Shown here: positions 1 to 10,558 of the stretch, piece after piece
Layout of the letters: each line of letters opens with the position of its first letter
Numbering within the stretch: position 1 is the stretch's first letter
Position numbers and translations under genes: made by a program
NCBI GenBank assembly: GCA_958450365.1
Contig: CAUEEP010000925.1
Location: 310,001 to 374,000 of the forward strand
From: Mesorhabditis belari
Taxonomy: Eukaryota; Nematoda; Chromadorea; Rhabditida; Rhabditidae
DNA length: 64,000 nt
Direction of reading: 5' to 3'
The notes under the pieces: generated by a model
The model's input: only the letters and a program-made list of their open reading frames with translations
Databases searched by the model: none
Told to the model about the DNA's origin: nothing

Positions 1-646
1 AGAACCAAAAGGACAGCACGGGAGGTTCTTGACGGCAATCACCCAAGCAGCCGCTCGCACGACGTCAAGTACACATCGAAGGCCGATCCAGGCTCAGCAC
101 ATCCACAAGATCATTGATTTTGGCACAACGGCTACCAAAGAGGTGGAATTGAGGACAGCTACTATGGTTCTGCTGATGTATCTCGCATTCCTACGTGTCT
201 CTGAAGCAGCATCTCTCAGATGGGAAAACTTGACTGAAGGGGAACCAGCAATCTGGAAAATTTTTATCCCACAAGCCAAAAATGATCAGCTGAAGAAAGG
301 ACATGCCACTTTCGTCTCGTTCAAGAAAAACGGCAAGGCAATGGAACTCTGGGGTCGATGGATGAGTTTGAAGAAGCAACAGGATCAATTCGTTTTCCCA
401 AGCAACGACGAGAAGAGCCCAATCAACTCGAGAACCGCCGCCAAACATATCAAAGAGCTCTTCGAGAAGATTGGACTTCAAGGTTACACATCACATTCGC
501 TGAGGGCTGGAGGAGTCACTGCCGAAGCCGGAAAAGGAGTTTCGCTGGAAGCACTGCGTCGAAGAGGTCGCTGGAGCTCGGTGGCCGGAATGGGACCCTA
601 TGTGCACGATTCAATTGGAGCTCAAGGAGGAACGACAATGATATAA
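1..646 (+). CDS. Tyrosine recombinase, C-terminal catalytic part (5' end outside window)
   Basis: The reading frame is open from base 2 of the window to a TAA at 644-646, so it is a 5'-truncated protein and not a short ORF with its own start. It would cut and rejoin DNA strands as a phage-integrase-fold recombinase. Visible motifs in order are an Arg-I block (FLRVSEAASL), an HSLRAGG block giving the H-x2-R pair, a GRW block and a candidate nucleophile Tyr in GPYVHDS. This is the order expected for DIRS/PAT retroelements or Cryptons, both known in nematodes. No reverse transcriptase is visible, so the element class is open. No stop or frameshift interrupts the catalytic block, so this copy may be fairly young. 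Family call is firm; element type is inference. Confidence 0.75.
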   Translation, partial: EPKGQHGRFLTAITQAAARTTSSTHRRPIQAQHIHKIIDFGTTATKEVELRTATMVLLMYLAFLRVSEAASLRWENLTEGEPAIWKIFIPQAKNDQLKKGHATFVSFKKNGKAMELWGRWMSLKKQQDQFVFPSNDEKSPINSRTAAKHIKELFEKIGLQGYTSHSLRAGGVTAEAGKGVSLEALRRRGRWSSVAGMGPYVHDSIGAQGGTTMI

Positions 647-938
647 GCCTGAAGGTAATTTCACTTAGTTGTATGTTTATTCTTGGTATATGATTCACTA
701 ACATGGTTGTTTTTTGATTGGCTAAGATTTTAGCCCTGCTGTGATCCGATGTTGTTTTCTTTTTCTCTGCTAACCGATAAACTTTACCTACCTAACTCAC
801 AACAAAATGTGCACAAAATAATATTTTGTTACTGGAGCGCAAAAGGCGCAATGAAATGAAGGCTTTTGCAGCGGAAGAACAAAATTTTGCCTTTTAAAGT
901 AAATTATTTGGCAAACGGTATTTGGGCGTACTTTTGTA
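647..938. other. Spacer between recombinase and next element
   Basis: AT-rich sequence with no ORF, no clear repeat and no splice-like signals. It may be the 3' untranslated part of the recombinase element. Confidence 0.3.
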
Positions 939-1163
939 TATGTCGTAGCCAATGAAGGATTTCAGCCGAAGAAGTAAAATTTTTTGCTAGCGAAACCTTC
1001 TTCGGCTAGCCGATTAAGGCTCAAAAATGAAAGCTTGAGTTACACTTGCTCTATGCAAAGTTGCAAATATTACTAGTTTTGATCTATTTTTGCATTCCTC
1101 ACCTCTGAATATTTTTTTGCATTTTGAGGATTTAAATTTCAAATTTTATTGAGTAAACAAACA

Positions 1164-1775
1164 TTAATAAGAACAAATATTAACATAACATTCGATAGGA
1201 CACAAAAGTAAAAGCTTACCACTCTGTTGGCGAACTCCTTTCCGTTGTCGGACTGAAGAATTTTTCGGTCTCCAAACGTCAAATATTTCCATTAGATGAT
1301 CGACAACTTCAAATTGTGTTTTCCTTTGCAATGCCCGTAAAACCACGAACTTTGTGAAATGATCCTGGTAGACCATCAAAAACCTGAATTCTCCATCGGG
1401 AACGGATTGAAGATCAATTAAATCCACCTGGCATCTCTCGTTGAAATCCTTTGTAACAATCGGCTTCACGACTATTCCTTTCTTTGGTGTTCCTTTTTTG
1501 AGCTCGCATTCTGGGCACAACTTGACAAAAATTTCGATAACTTCTTTTGAGATCCCATGATAGTCTCGTAGTCCTTGCCACATTATATCTCGTCCGGCGT
1601 GCCCAAGTCGTTGGTGAGTGGTCGTTTTTGTGTTTTTTCGATGGTTTGAAGTCCTCATTCCGCAATTGTTGGGGAACGGTGACGATTTCCCTGTATTTCT
1701 CGCTTCAAAGAATCAAACTTCGCTTTTGCTTTGATTGAAAGTGAGAAAACTGCAGGTCGAATTCTTTCTCCATTC
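1164..1775 (-). pseudogene. Retroviral-type integrase (rve) relic, KRBA2/Ginger-like
   Basis: The minus strand encodes an H2C2-type zinc-binding segment (HQRLGHAGRD, then CPEC), followed by an integrase core. In the core, CQVDLIDLQ holds the first catalytic Asp and, in the next frame, LQSDNGKEF holds the second Asp. The third acidic residue is missing because the frame ends at 1164. At least two frameshifts separate the upstream segment (to an acceptor near 1775), the zinc segment and the DNG block. The peptide resembles the integrase of vertebrate KRBA2 and SCAND3, which derive from transposons. It must be dead as a transposase. Confidence 0.7.
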
Positions 1776-2017
1776 CTAAAAAACAAAATTATGTGTTCGA
1801 TTATAAACAGATTAGTGGTAAACAAGTTTTATCGATGATCCAACAAAGGGGTCAAATTGACTTACAAAAACAAACAATTCTATTTAAATAAATGACGAAT
1901 CAGATAGAAAATGACGAAAAGAACCCTTTTATAGCCTTTGGTTACAGTATGATAAAATGTGCACTCTTTAGAATGCGTTTTTAGCTTTTAAGCGCCTTTT
2001 AGAGAGCTAGAGTTTGT

Positions 2018-2039
2018 GGTATTGACTTAAGTCAATACC
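2018..2039. repeat. Perfect 22-base palindrome beside the right inverted repeat
   Basis: A self-complementary sequence centred on CTTAAG, directly inside the right terminal repeat of the integrase element. It has no partner at the left end. Confidence 0.6.
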
Positions 2040-2343
2040 TAACTCAAGATTTCATTTTTGAGACTTAATCGGCTAGCCGAAGAAGGTTTCGCTATCGAAA
2101 ATATCGACTTCTTCGGCTGAAATCCTTCATCGGCTACGACATATATAAAATTCGAATTTAAGCGTCATTTTGGCATTTTAGTTATTTAAAATCAAAACTC
2201 GCGAAAATCGAGGATGGTCCTATCATTTTGCAACGCACTGTATGATTCACATGGCTTTCATTTTCAGTTTTTGGTGCAAAAGCATAAAGCCTTGTAAGCC
2301 TAAAACTATCTAGTGGGATAGTTCTCAAAAATGAAGCGGCTTA

Positions 2344-4215
2344 TGACATTAATCTATCATCAATGCAACTAACTGTGTCTCAAATCCCTTGCATCTCCAT
2401 GAGAGCAATACTCCATCACAATCCCAAAATCCGCGTCACCATAGTTGAAAAAGCCAAAATAGCTGACGATATTCGGATGGTATAATTTCTTCAGAATTTT
2501 GTGCTCTTCTCGAAATCGTTCCCTTTCTTCGGCTTGATTCTTGTCAAATTGATTCTGAGAAATCGAGCCATTGTTTTGGGAATCTTTTTTCCTTTTCGTT
2601 ACAGCTGGGCTAAATGATAATCAGTTTAAAAGGCTAGAAGTTAATCTTTTCGATAATCATGTTAAATTTTAATAGGTATTCTTGAAAGTCTATTTTAAAA
2701 GTTCGGTTTTTTCAGTTAGCTGGTTTGCCATTCAAAAAAAGAAGGATTTATGGTTCAACTGAACAAAGTACAAGAATGAATCAAGATGAAGGTCTATGAA
2801 TAAAGTACAAGCTCTTAAAAGCTTAAAATTAACACTACTGATAATTTTTATTTGAATTCTAGTAGATTTTCTTAAAAGATAAAAACTTTTTTCTTTGACT
2901 GGTAAAAGTTGCTCATTTGGATGATGTTTGAAACTTTTTTGCTACTTCAATATATTGGGTTGGCCAATCAGTAATGAGCCACACGTAAGAAAGGAAGTTT
3001 TGCCGTAAAATTTTAGTTGGCTCTCAGTGTTTACCACTAAAAGAGACAACAGACTTCCTTTATTTCAAAACATTTCATTGATTTGACATGCTTTCTTATT
3101 TCTTTATTAACTACTTCTTTTTTCGATTAGGGCAAATTTGCCAAATTCGCATATTCAGCATGTAATGCTATTTGGGTTTGCCAAGACTTTTGGCTCTTGT
3201 AACTTAGAGGGATTTTAGATTTATATCTCCGTTATTGACGTTTTGCTCATGTGCTTTCTGGGATTTTTAACGCAATTTATCGACAACAATAGGTAGCAAC
3301 GGAGAGTGCTCATGTGCTTTTAAGTTAAGCACAGCCATTTAGACAAATGATCTAAACAGAATAGTTACGCAAGGATTTAAACAGTGAGAAAAACAAGACT
3401 AATTTGATTCAAAAGACAATCTTCTGAGTGAGCTCTTCTCATGTGCTCAAAAATGTAGGAGGGAAGTCGGTCTTGAGTAGCTCGCCGCAAATGCTTGATT
3501 GAAGCTTTCAGTGCTCCCGAGACAGCTTTGACACCTTGACTACAAAATGACTATAAAATACGATTTTGCCTGATGGAATTGTGAACAAATGGGCAACTGA
3601 GTTCGGTACGGCCAAGGCGTTTCGCTCCAAATCCAAAATGGGGTAAGTTAAAACTCGTAAAAGTTTAAACTTTTCAAAAACCTAAACACCTAAACAAGTC
3701 TTGGATCCCGAAGAATGGCGCTGATCTATTATCGCGAATATGCTTTAGACTCTTCGATTCACTCTTGAATCGAAAGCATCGACATCGTACATAAAACATA
3801 CTACTTTTTTGTCTCACTCCTGTTTTTTGTAGTTGCTACCTATTGTTGTCAGTAGATTGCGTTAAAAATCCCAGCAAGCACATGAGCAAAACGTTAAATC
3901 TAAATGATATCAATGGTTAAAAGTCCCCTCTAAGTTACAAGAGCTAAACTTTTTTCTTTGACTATTGCAAAAGTTGCTCATTTGGATCATTTGTGAGACT
4001 TCTTTGCTATTTCAATATAACTTAGGCTTGAATATACTTGAATATAACTTTAGAGACTATAAAATTCATGAAAGTCGTAAAAGTTTTTCAATAAAAACTC
4101 ACGGAACATGACAAATCTTTTGTATGACGCCAAATCCGCCCTCTCCTGTGATGTCATCTTGGTTGTAGTGTGTCTCGTGATCTCGGAAAAGATTCGTGTA
4201 GTCTTTTTCTTTCAT
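2344..4215 (-). CDS. Protein kinase N-lobe, two exons (partial gene)
   Basis: Exon 1 (4103-4215) encodes a glycine loop, TGEGGFGVIQK, and ends in a GTGAGT donor. Exon 2 (2344-2609) starts at a TTTAG acceptor in matching phase and gives PAVTK (beta-3 lysine), an acidic alpha-C segment (REEHKILKKL), HPNIVSYFGF and the hinge GIVMEYCSHGD. Glycine loop, lysine and alpha-C Glu are all present, so the ATP-binding lobe looks sound. The catalytic loop and C-lobe are missing. Downstream sequence turns into unrelated DNA and then the integrase element, so the 3' half was probably lost. The intron sits at the same place, between glycine loop and beta-3, as in the kinases of modules A-E, but the sequence is clearly divergent and closer to the kinase at 35.0-35.8 kb. 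Confidence 0.65.
2884..2957. repeat. Direct repeat, left copy (partner 3946-4017)
   Basis: A block of about 72 bases containing AAAGTTGCTCATTTGGAT recurs in the same orientation at 3946-4017 with roughly ten differences. The pair brackets about 1 kb inside the kinase intron, which suggests an insertion with duplicated flank or a tandem repeat later split. The words TTGGGTTGGCCAA directly after the left copy look like a mariner terminal repeat. Confidence 0.5.
3192..3946. mobile_element. Foldback element, about 110-base inverted arms
   Basis: The left arm (3192-3300) begins GGCTCTTGTAACTTAGAG and ends ACAACAATAGGTAGCAAC. Its reverse complement, with gaps, forms 3832-3946. The 530-base centre has no ORF, so this is a non-autonomous TIR element. 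It lies in the intron of the kinase fragment and ends where the second direct repeat begins. Confidence 0.6.
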
Positions 4216-4343
4216 CGATTCTGATAGTTTGATAATAAAGATGTAACAAAAAAAAAACAAATAAATATATAAGATCGTCCATGACGATTGAAAAGACACA
4301 GTTTGATTGAACGTAATGTTTATTGACAGATCACAAAAAGACT

Positions 4344-4860
4344 TCCGTTCTTTTTCAGAAATTCGTGACTGCTCTTCGTTTAATAGCGCGCCCCAGCTAC
4401 CGTACCCTCGTAGCCGTCAAGCAATCTGCGTATATAAGGCCATTTTACCCATTTTTTTTTCATTTTAATGGGATTGTTTTACTTTGTAAATTTATTTTTG
4501 GTTTTTCTAATTGTAAGGTTCTTTACTTATTTTTAGTAAAGTGATATTCGGTTTTCAATTTATAGAACTTATAAAGACTTATAAAGAAAAGTTAAATATA
4601 AGTTAAGTTTTATGTTTGAATGGAGTTACTTTGTTTTGAAGAGTTCTTTTTCGAGACCATAGCCGGCAAGAGACATTGTAACAACAATTTTTTCATCAAA
4701 TAGGTAATTTTTAACGTATTAATTTCATTTAAACATAGGTGGAATATAACGTTAAAAAAATTTAGAACCAAGGAGAAATCGGCTCGGCGGCGGCGAGGTT
4801 ACGATAGCTGGAGCGCGCTATTAAGCGGAAAGCAACCACGGACTTCTGAAAAAGAGTGGA
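4344..4860. mobile_element. Foldback element, about 67-base inverted arms
   Basis: Bases 4344-4410 (TTTTTCAGAA...AATAGCGCGCC...) and 4794-4860 are reverse complements with about 80 percent visible agreement. The arms are GC-richer than the surroundings. The centre is AT-rich without a gene. It could be a MITE, or an inverted pair of some small RNA-like unit; I recognise neither. Confidence 0.45.
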
Positions 4861-5119
4861 GGTTACAAAGAGACACTCCTAAAGTAAACTAATTACCCTT
4901 ATTACAAAAATTTGCATTTTATCATTGAGTCGGGTTCGACGAAGTCTTGCACATTCTCAAGCAACGTTTCCGCCGTCCGATCGTCAACTTCCGTCAAAAA
5001 GTGGAAATATTATAGTATTTGAGTCGTTTAAGTACATTTATTGGAATTTAACCGGATTTATGCATGGTAATTTAGTAATAGTTGTGTGAACGTGTGCCAG
5101 ACATCAAAAGATAGTGATG

Positions 5120-8100
5120 TCAAGATTTTCCCTGTAAATCATGGAACCAATATGCCTCTAAACTTTTCGAAGTTGGTGATTGGGCAAGCGTTGCTGACCC
5201 AGAAAGCTGTTCATCTTCACGGAAAACTTCAGAATTAATTTCATTCACATCAATTCTCTCGAAATCGGAATCTTCTAAGAAGTCGGGCAATAAAAATTGA
5301 GCATCCGACGATAAACGCCGACGTTTCTCACGTATTTGAGAGGGATTTTCAAAGAAATTTATGAAAAGCTCTGTCGTTTTTAGGCTTTCCTCATTTTTTA
5401 AAATCAATGCATTCATATTTATATCTATTGCTATGATCTCTTTTGTTTCATTAGCTTCAAATTGGCTGAGAAGTCGATGACAAGTCGATGCTTCGATCGT
5501 AAAAAAATTAAGGTGAAAATCGAAGCATGGAATCCTTTCAAAAGAATCATAAAGCTCTGGGTCATCCAGTAAAATGATAGCCTTATCATCGAATTTTTGA
5601 TTTTTTGAAAGATATAAGAAAAGGAAATAGTTTGCCTCATCAGGATCTTTGATTTCAGTGATCAAATTGAGGTGATCTGTGTCCAGCCGTCCGTCAACTA
5701 ACGCGTCCAATTCACGACAAAATTCAATATAAAATTCAAGGTATTTGATCGATTTTTGAGTTGAATTTTGGCAACAATTGAAGCGTTGAAGAGCTTTATC
5801 TTTTTCTTTCGGTAAGCTGATCATTTCACTCAGCTTACATTTAGGCTCATGACGACAGAGTGGGATTGGCGGTGTCTTTAGAGAAAAATAATAGCCAAGC
5901 TTTGGGTATCGAATGCCTGAATACTTTGCGTTAACGAAATTGTACAAGTCGAGGATTTGGGATTTGTCGATCAACTGAAATTTGAGTTCGATTGAGCGTC
6001 TTAGACGATCTTTCGCTTTTTCCAAGGCGCCGATCACTTGATTGACTTCAATGTACATGATACCATTAAAAATCAACTTTTCATAGAAAGAAAAGCTCTC
6101 TAGATCTTCAAACTTGTTAATTTGATGTGGTTGTATGTTTTTAACACTTTTTGCTTGTTGGTAAGCCGTTTTGGTCTCTTCATTTGATAAATTTACCCGA
6201 ACCAATTCATCACCTTGCGCTTTTTCCATCCATTTCCCAGGAATCACTTCAACCATCGTCAAATCATTTTTAATAAACCTATTATCAGTAAAAGTTTTCG
6301 ATGAATGAAACAAAGTCCCTTTCTCTACCAGCAACCAGCTTTCTTTCGATCCGATTGTCGTATAATGATCGAAACCGATCTTTTGACTGTACATCGACGT
6401 CACAAAAACATTGAATCTTGCCAATGCTTGGCACAGCTTATTGTACAAACCCCAATCCTCAAAATGAACCCCTTTCAGCTTCTCTATCAGTAAAAAAGCT
6501 TTCATGTACTCGTCGAATTGCGCTTTTCGATGCCAAAAGACTAGTTCTTCGATCAGTTTTTCTTCTTTCCCTTCACTCGACTCTCTTATGTTAATATTCC
6601 CGACATGACATTGTTTCAATAGCTTTTTCCGTAGAATCTCCTGTGTTCTCTTCATAAACTCTATCCTCTCTTTTGTGTCCAATTTCTCGTAAAATTTTTC
6701 GAAATTTCTCATGGCTTCTTTGAAGTTTTCCATCGAATCACCATATTCGCAGAGATTTGGATCGGTGTTGACACGTTTACGGGTGTAGTTGGAACTGAAA
6801 GTTTTGAAAACTAAATTTTGATGTAATAATTTGTTTTTTTGATCTCTAGAAATGTAAAAAGCTTTAGTATTATTCCTACAAGCTATACAAGAACAGTGGC
6901 ATCGTGAAAACTAGAGCGTATTTCTCTTTTAGAGCCAACCTCTAGAGGAAAATTCGCCTAACAACAGCTTCTGTTCGACTGCCAATCAAACTTTTTTTTT
7001 CAATTTTGAACAAAAACAAAAGCACTGATAGTCTCTGATGACACAGTTGCTAAGGTGGCTAGCAATGTTTTTGACGAACACGCACTGTCATTTTTCTAGC
7101 TTTTAGCGCTTTAACATTTTAACTTTTATTTTAGCAAACTAGTGGGCTAAAACAGAGCCACTTTTACGGTAGTTTTTACTTTATAAACGCTACTTATAAA
7201 CACTTGTTGATACCGATTTGGTTTGAACTCTTCTGCCATAGTTGGAGACTTGAACTCATCGTTTATTACTTCACTCTCTTCATCATCCCAATGAACATCT
7301 ATTGAATCCGGCCGTACCCATCGTGGTCTTTCTCCAAATTGATGATCAAATAGAGACGAATAGGGTTGTTGATTTATAGGAGTTCGAGACTTGAACTCAT
7401 CGTTTATCACTTCACTCTCTTCATCATCCCAATGAACATCTATTGAATCCGGCGGTAACCATTGTGGTATTTCTCCAAATTTATGATCGAATGGAGATGA
7501 ATAGAGTTGTTGATTTATAGGAAAATCTAAAGAAAGACTCGGTGGCGTCGAATCGTAAGAAGAATTCGCAAAGTATCCTTCGAAATTGAGCTAAAACTTT
7601 CTTTATTTGTAAATCTTTTGTATCTTCATTGTATCTTCATTGTAATGTAGTCAAACTACTACCCAATGACTAGTTTTAGTTCAAAAACTTAAAAATTCTT
7701 AAAAAAATCCCCTTTGATCGTCTCTGTCAAAAAATTGAGCCTAATTCACCCGATCTTTTTCATGTTTTTCTCTAGAAGATCTCGAGTTTGTCGAATGTCT
7801 TGAGAAACAACGGAATAGAGAAGAAAATTTCATGCAAATAAAGAAATGCTTTTCGTTTTCTTGATTATCAGCTTTTAATCAATAAAGCTTCACTTTTATT
7901 TCGCAGAAAAAGAGACAAAGGTGATTTTTCTTTATCAAATGATCGACTATTTGATAAGAGATTAGCTAGAAAAAAGTACAAAAAAAACATTTTTTTGTGC
8001 CAAGGTTTTGTTATCGGCTTTTCCGAGAAAGTGGAGAAAGAGGGAGGGGGAATGATGGGAAGATCACAGAGAGAATCGAATGGAAGGGGAGGGTGTCCCC

Positions 8101-8342
8101 GCCCTAGCCTTCCCCTTCACTCCCTCCCCAAAATTACATTGCCTTTTTCTTCCAGAGCGTTTTAGTATCTCAACAAAACCCTTATAGCAAAGAGTTTTCA
8201 AGAGTATTTTTCCGAGTATTTCACGAAATCATGATCTAAGGTTTTGCGTCAGAAAACTCCTAACCTGTGGATCATCTTCCTGAAATTTTTGACTTTGCTT
8301 GACGTTGGGGTCTTCTTCTACAGTGCTTGTTTTTGAATCAAT
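5120..8342 (-). CDS. Divergent NPPRPIC-family domain with acidic repeat linker (three exons)
   Basis: Three exons join in phase. Exon a (8265-8342) has a TTTTCAG acceptor and GTTAGG donor, 26 acidic/polar codons. Exon b (7214-7590) carries two 46-residue tandem repeats containing the word VHWDDEESEVINDEF. Exon c (5120-6794) opens after ACTTTCAG and encodes about 558 residues ending in TGA. Exon c is a distant relative of the long exons of modules A-E. It shares IPGKW, a proline-rich P-P-x-P-L-C-x-H-x3-C segment (a C-x-H-x3-C cluster) and, near the end, ILLDDPELY followed by ERIPCFD. Function is unknown. Exon a begins only 40 bases after a possible donor inside the module A long exon, so this may be the 3' part of the module A gene (see findings). 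If separate, its 5' end is not visible. Confidence 0.65.
7247..7524 (-). repeat. Two coding tandem repeats of about 138 bases (46 codons)
   Basis: The segment 7247-7384 recurs at 7388-7524 in the same frame. Both encode INQQ-YSS-FDH-FGE followed by W, a PDSIDVHW word and the acidic stretch DDEESEVINDEF. Differences are mostly single substitutions that keep the frame, as expected for coding repeats. Confidence 0.75.
7591..8264 (-). other. Intron between exons a and b
   Basis: Bounded by GTTAGG and GTTTTAG on the minus strand. The interior is AT-rich with one pyrimidine/purine-rich patch (8030-8130) and no ORF. Confidence 0.45.
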
Positions 8343-8364
8343 CTGAAAACTGAATCTTTCAAAT

Positions 8365-9939
8365 CTAATCCAAAAAGTGAACCCTCATGGATGTCAACTG
8401 CAATTCTTCTACATCACCTTCTACAGGATCTCGCTCAAAGGTTTTCAGCTCTGCGTTTTTTGATGATTGATATTTGTCGAATTGGTTATAGGTTATAGGA
8501 ATTGGTAATTTGGCTGCTTTCTCAAATTCGAGCCATTCTGTCTTTGGCTTCCCTTGATAATTAATCAAGCGGATGAGGAGATCATCCCAACTACCCTTCT
8601 TGACCAAAGCATAGATCTCGTTGAGCTTTGACTCTTGAAAGTATTCTCTTAATACTCCAACATCAATATGATGAAGTTTCCCCTTGAGATCCAATCCAGG
8701 AATACTTTCCCCATTTTCATAATTATTTGGATGATCCAAGAGAATCAGAAATGGAATATCTAAGAAATTTTGACAGCAAAGAAATAGAAATGGACGTTTC
8801 ACGAAACGAAAAGTCAGATCTCTATCAGATCTTATACAATTCATGTAACTTTCCACAAATAAAACCTCATTTTTCGTGATTCTGCCACATACTGGAAACT
8901 GCAATGCTTCAGGTAAATCTGACCATCTTTCTATTCTTCTAATCCCATCCATTTGACATTTCTCTGAATGCTTCTTTTGACAAATTGGACGAGGAGGATT
9001 TCTTGATTGGAATATGTAGTGCGGGAAGGGATGGGGCCCATAAAATCTCTTATCTTCAGAAGATTCATCGAGAAATGATTCAATATTAAATGGAACATTA
9101 TTCTTCTCCGAATCTTCTATTGGAATCAGATATTTCAAGTATAATTTTATAATATTTTCCAATTTTTCTTGTTGTTTTTTAACTGCATGAATTATTCGTT
9201 CAAGAGGGATTTGTTTGTAATGGGAGAAATGAAGCAATTCATGCTTTTTGTCTTTATTTTCAATTTCATAGCTCCGGATTTCAGCTCTTGGATTGTCTAC
9301 CCATTGTCCTGGTATTCGTTTCCATAATCTTAAGTCTTCACTTACAAACTCATCCGATTGTATATGAATCCATCCCTCACCAGTCAATTGAGAAATAAAG
9401 CATTGAAAATAGAAATTGGTGGTGTATTTCCCTCTTTTTACTTTTTTGAAAGCGTTAATTTGAAACTCACACCACCCCCAATTTACAAACCTTGATATCC
9501 AAAGCACCTCGTGACTCTTAAGACTTGCAAAAGCATAGTTTTCTTGCCGGAGCTGTTCCTGAAATTCTTCCAAAACAAACATTTCAAATATTTCATAAAT
9601 ATTCTTTTCATGTAGATTTTCCTTCCATCTTTCTATCTTCAATATCTCCTGAATCACATAACGAGCATCTTTGAATGTCTGAATTTCTTCTTTTAATCTT
9701 GAAACAATATTTGGTGCTTCTTTGAAGAATTTCTCTCTTTCAACAGGACTTAGTGTTCCGAGTTTATCTTGCATTGTTCCACCCCAATTATTCAATAGGA
9801 ATCTCTTTTCATATTTCCTTTCCTCTGATTCAACCATAACCCGTTCTGTTCTATCATCAAATCCAATTGGTTTCATCAGTTCTTTTTGGTTCTTATCTTC
9901 TGTGGGCATAGAAGGGAGTGAAGCGAGGAGTCGATTTTC
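8365..9939 (-). CDS. Module A: NPPRPIC domain, long exon
   Basis: An open frame of 524 codons runs from a CCTAG acceptor (exon start 9939) to a TAG at 8365. The first ATG is at 9909, ten codons in. Domain landmarks in order: KPIGFDD near the start, a Lys/Glu-rich helical half, IPGQWVDN, RNPPRPIC with C-x3-H-x3-C, CCQN, LLDHPNNYENGESIPG, then REYFQES. The tail differs from the other modules: it lacks the KKCLLLC-type end and is acidic. A GTTCAC donor at 8382 (just before the stop codon) would splice in phase to an exon at 8342, which would extend the protein. The kinase of module A lies directly upstream in the same orientation. Codon use looks normal and there is no frameshift. Function unknown. 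Confidence 0.75.
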   Translation of the reverse strand, partial: ENRLLASLPSMPTEDKNQKELMKPIGFDDRTERVMVESEERKYEKRFLLNNWGGTMQDKLGTLSPVEREKFFKEAPNIVSRLKEEIQTFKDARYVIQEILKIERWKENLHEKNIYEIFEMFVLEEFQEQLRQENYAFASLKSHEVLWISRFVNWGWCEFQINAFKKVKRGKYTTNFYFQCFISQLTGEGWIHIQSDEFVSEDLRLWKRIPGQWVDNPRAEIRSYEIENKDKKHELLHFSHYKQIPLERIIHAVKKQQEKLENIIKLYLKYLIPIEDSEKNNVPFNIESFLDESSEDKRFYGPHPFPHYIFQSRNPPRPICQKKHSEKCQMDGIRRIERWSDLPEALQFPVCGRITKNEVLFVESYMNCIRSDRDLTFRFVKRPFLFLCCQNFLDIPFLILLDHPNNYENGESIPGLDLKGKLHHIDVGVLREYFQESKLNEIYALVKKGSWDDLLIRLINYQGKPKTEWLEFEKAAKLPIPITYNQFDKYQSSKNAELKTFERDPVEGDVEELQLTSMRVHFLD

Positions 9940-10558
9940 CTAGGATATTCCATTTTCCTAGGATATTTGAGAAGTATAAAACTTCAACATCAAAACATAC
10001 ACCGGAAACTTTGAATTCGTTAATCTTAAAATTTCAGCAAATTTCGTGGTTCAAACAACGAGAAAAATACTGCAGAAAAGCATTTCATGCTTGGGTAATT
10101 GAACCAAACATAACCGGCTGTATGCCAGAGAGTGGGCGTTTAGGCAGTTTTCACTCGGAGAACGCTCATTTTAAAGATGTTTGTCCGCAAGGCGGCGTGA
10201 AAATCATCACCAAAAAGTGCTTTCCTAATTGTTCTAAACATGAATTTAGCTGAGATTTTAAGTCTGGCTATTTTAAAGTTTCGCCCATATATTTTGAAAG
10301 AAAGAAGAACTTTAGTGATGGAACATGGATTTCCATACCATGTGAACACAAGTCAACTTTAATCCGGCCGTTCTCAGCTATTTTTTCACAGAAAATTCTG
10401 AAACTTTAATACTTGGTAGTCTTAAGGATTCTACATAAAAAATGAAAATTCTATTCATCATAATGGTAAAATAAGTGAAAGGAAATATGCGAGGTTACAT
10501 ACTTTCCAACTCACTATTATAGTAGACGAGGAATTCTACTTCTTTTAGAAAAGCTTAC
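9940..10558 (-). repeat. Module A fusion intron with IR1 inverted-repeat sequence
   Basis: Bounded by AAA|GTAAGC at the kinase side and CCTAG at the long-exon side. It contains one reduced copy of the IR1 family, recognisable by GCGTTTAGGCAGTTTTCAC, TGTTTGTCCGCA and AGAAGAACTTTAGTGATGGA. The same words fill the equivalent intron of modules B-E. Confidence 0.7.
10090..10105 (-). other. SL1-like 16-mer inside IR1 (module A)
   Basis: On the minus strand the sequence GGTTCAATTACCCAAG matches 15 of the first 16 bases of the nematode SL1 spliced leader (T to C at position 5). It is followed by CATGAA. No Sm-site context was proven. Confidence 0.45.

Larger units (their letters stand above)
939..2144 (-). 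mobile_element. KRBA2/Ginger-like DNA element with about 105-base terminal inverted repeats
   Basis: The left end (939-1042) reappears in reverse complement at 2040-2144 with few differences. Both begin TGTCGTAGCC and end near the words CTTGAGTTA. Each repeat carries its own inner hairpin (GCCGAAGAAG against CTTCTTCGGC), giving a foldback-like end. The outer flanks stop matching at a TA step, which fits a short target duplication, but I cannot fix the exact border. The interval between the ends holds an integrase relic on the minus strand. Integrase between inverted repeats is the plan of Ginger-type transposons, not of an LTR element; a Maverick remnant is a weaker alternative. Confidence 0.6.
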
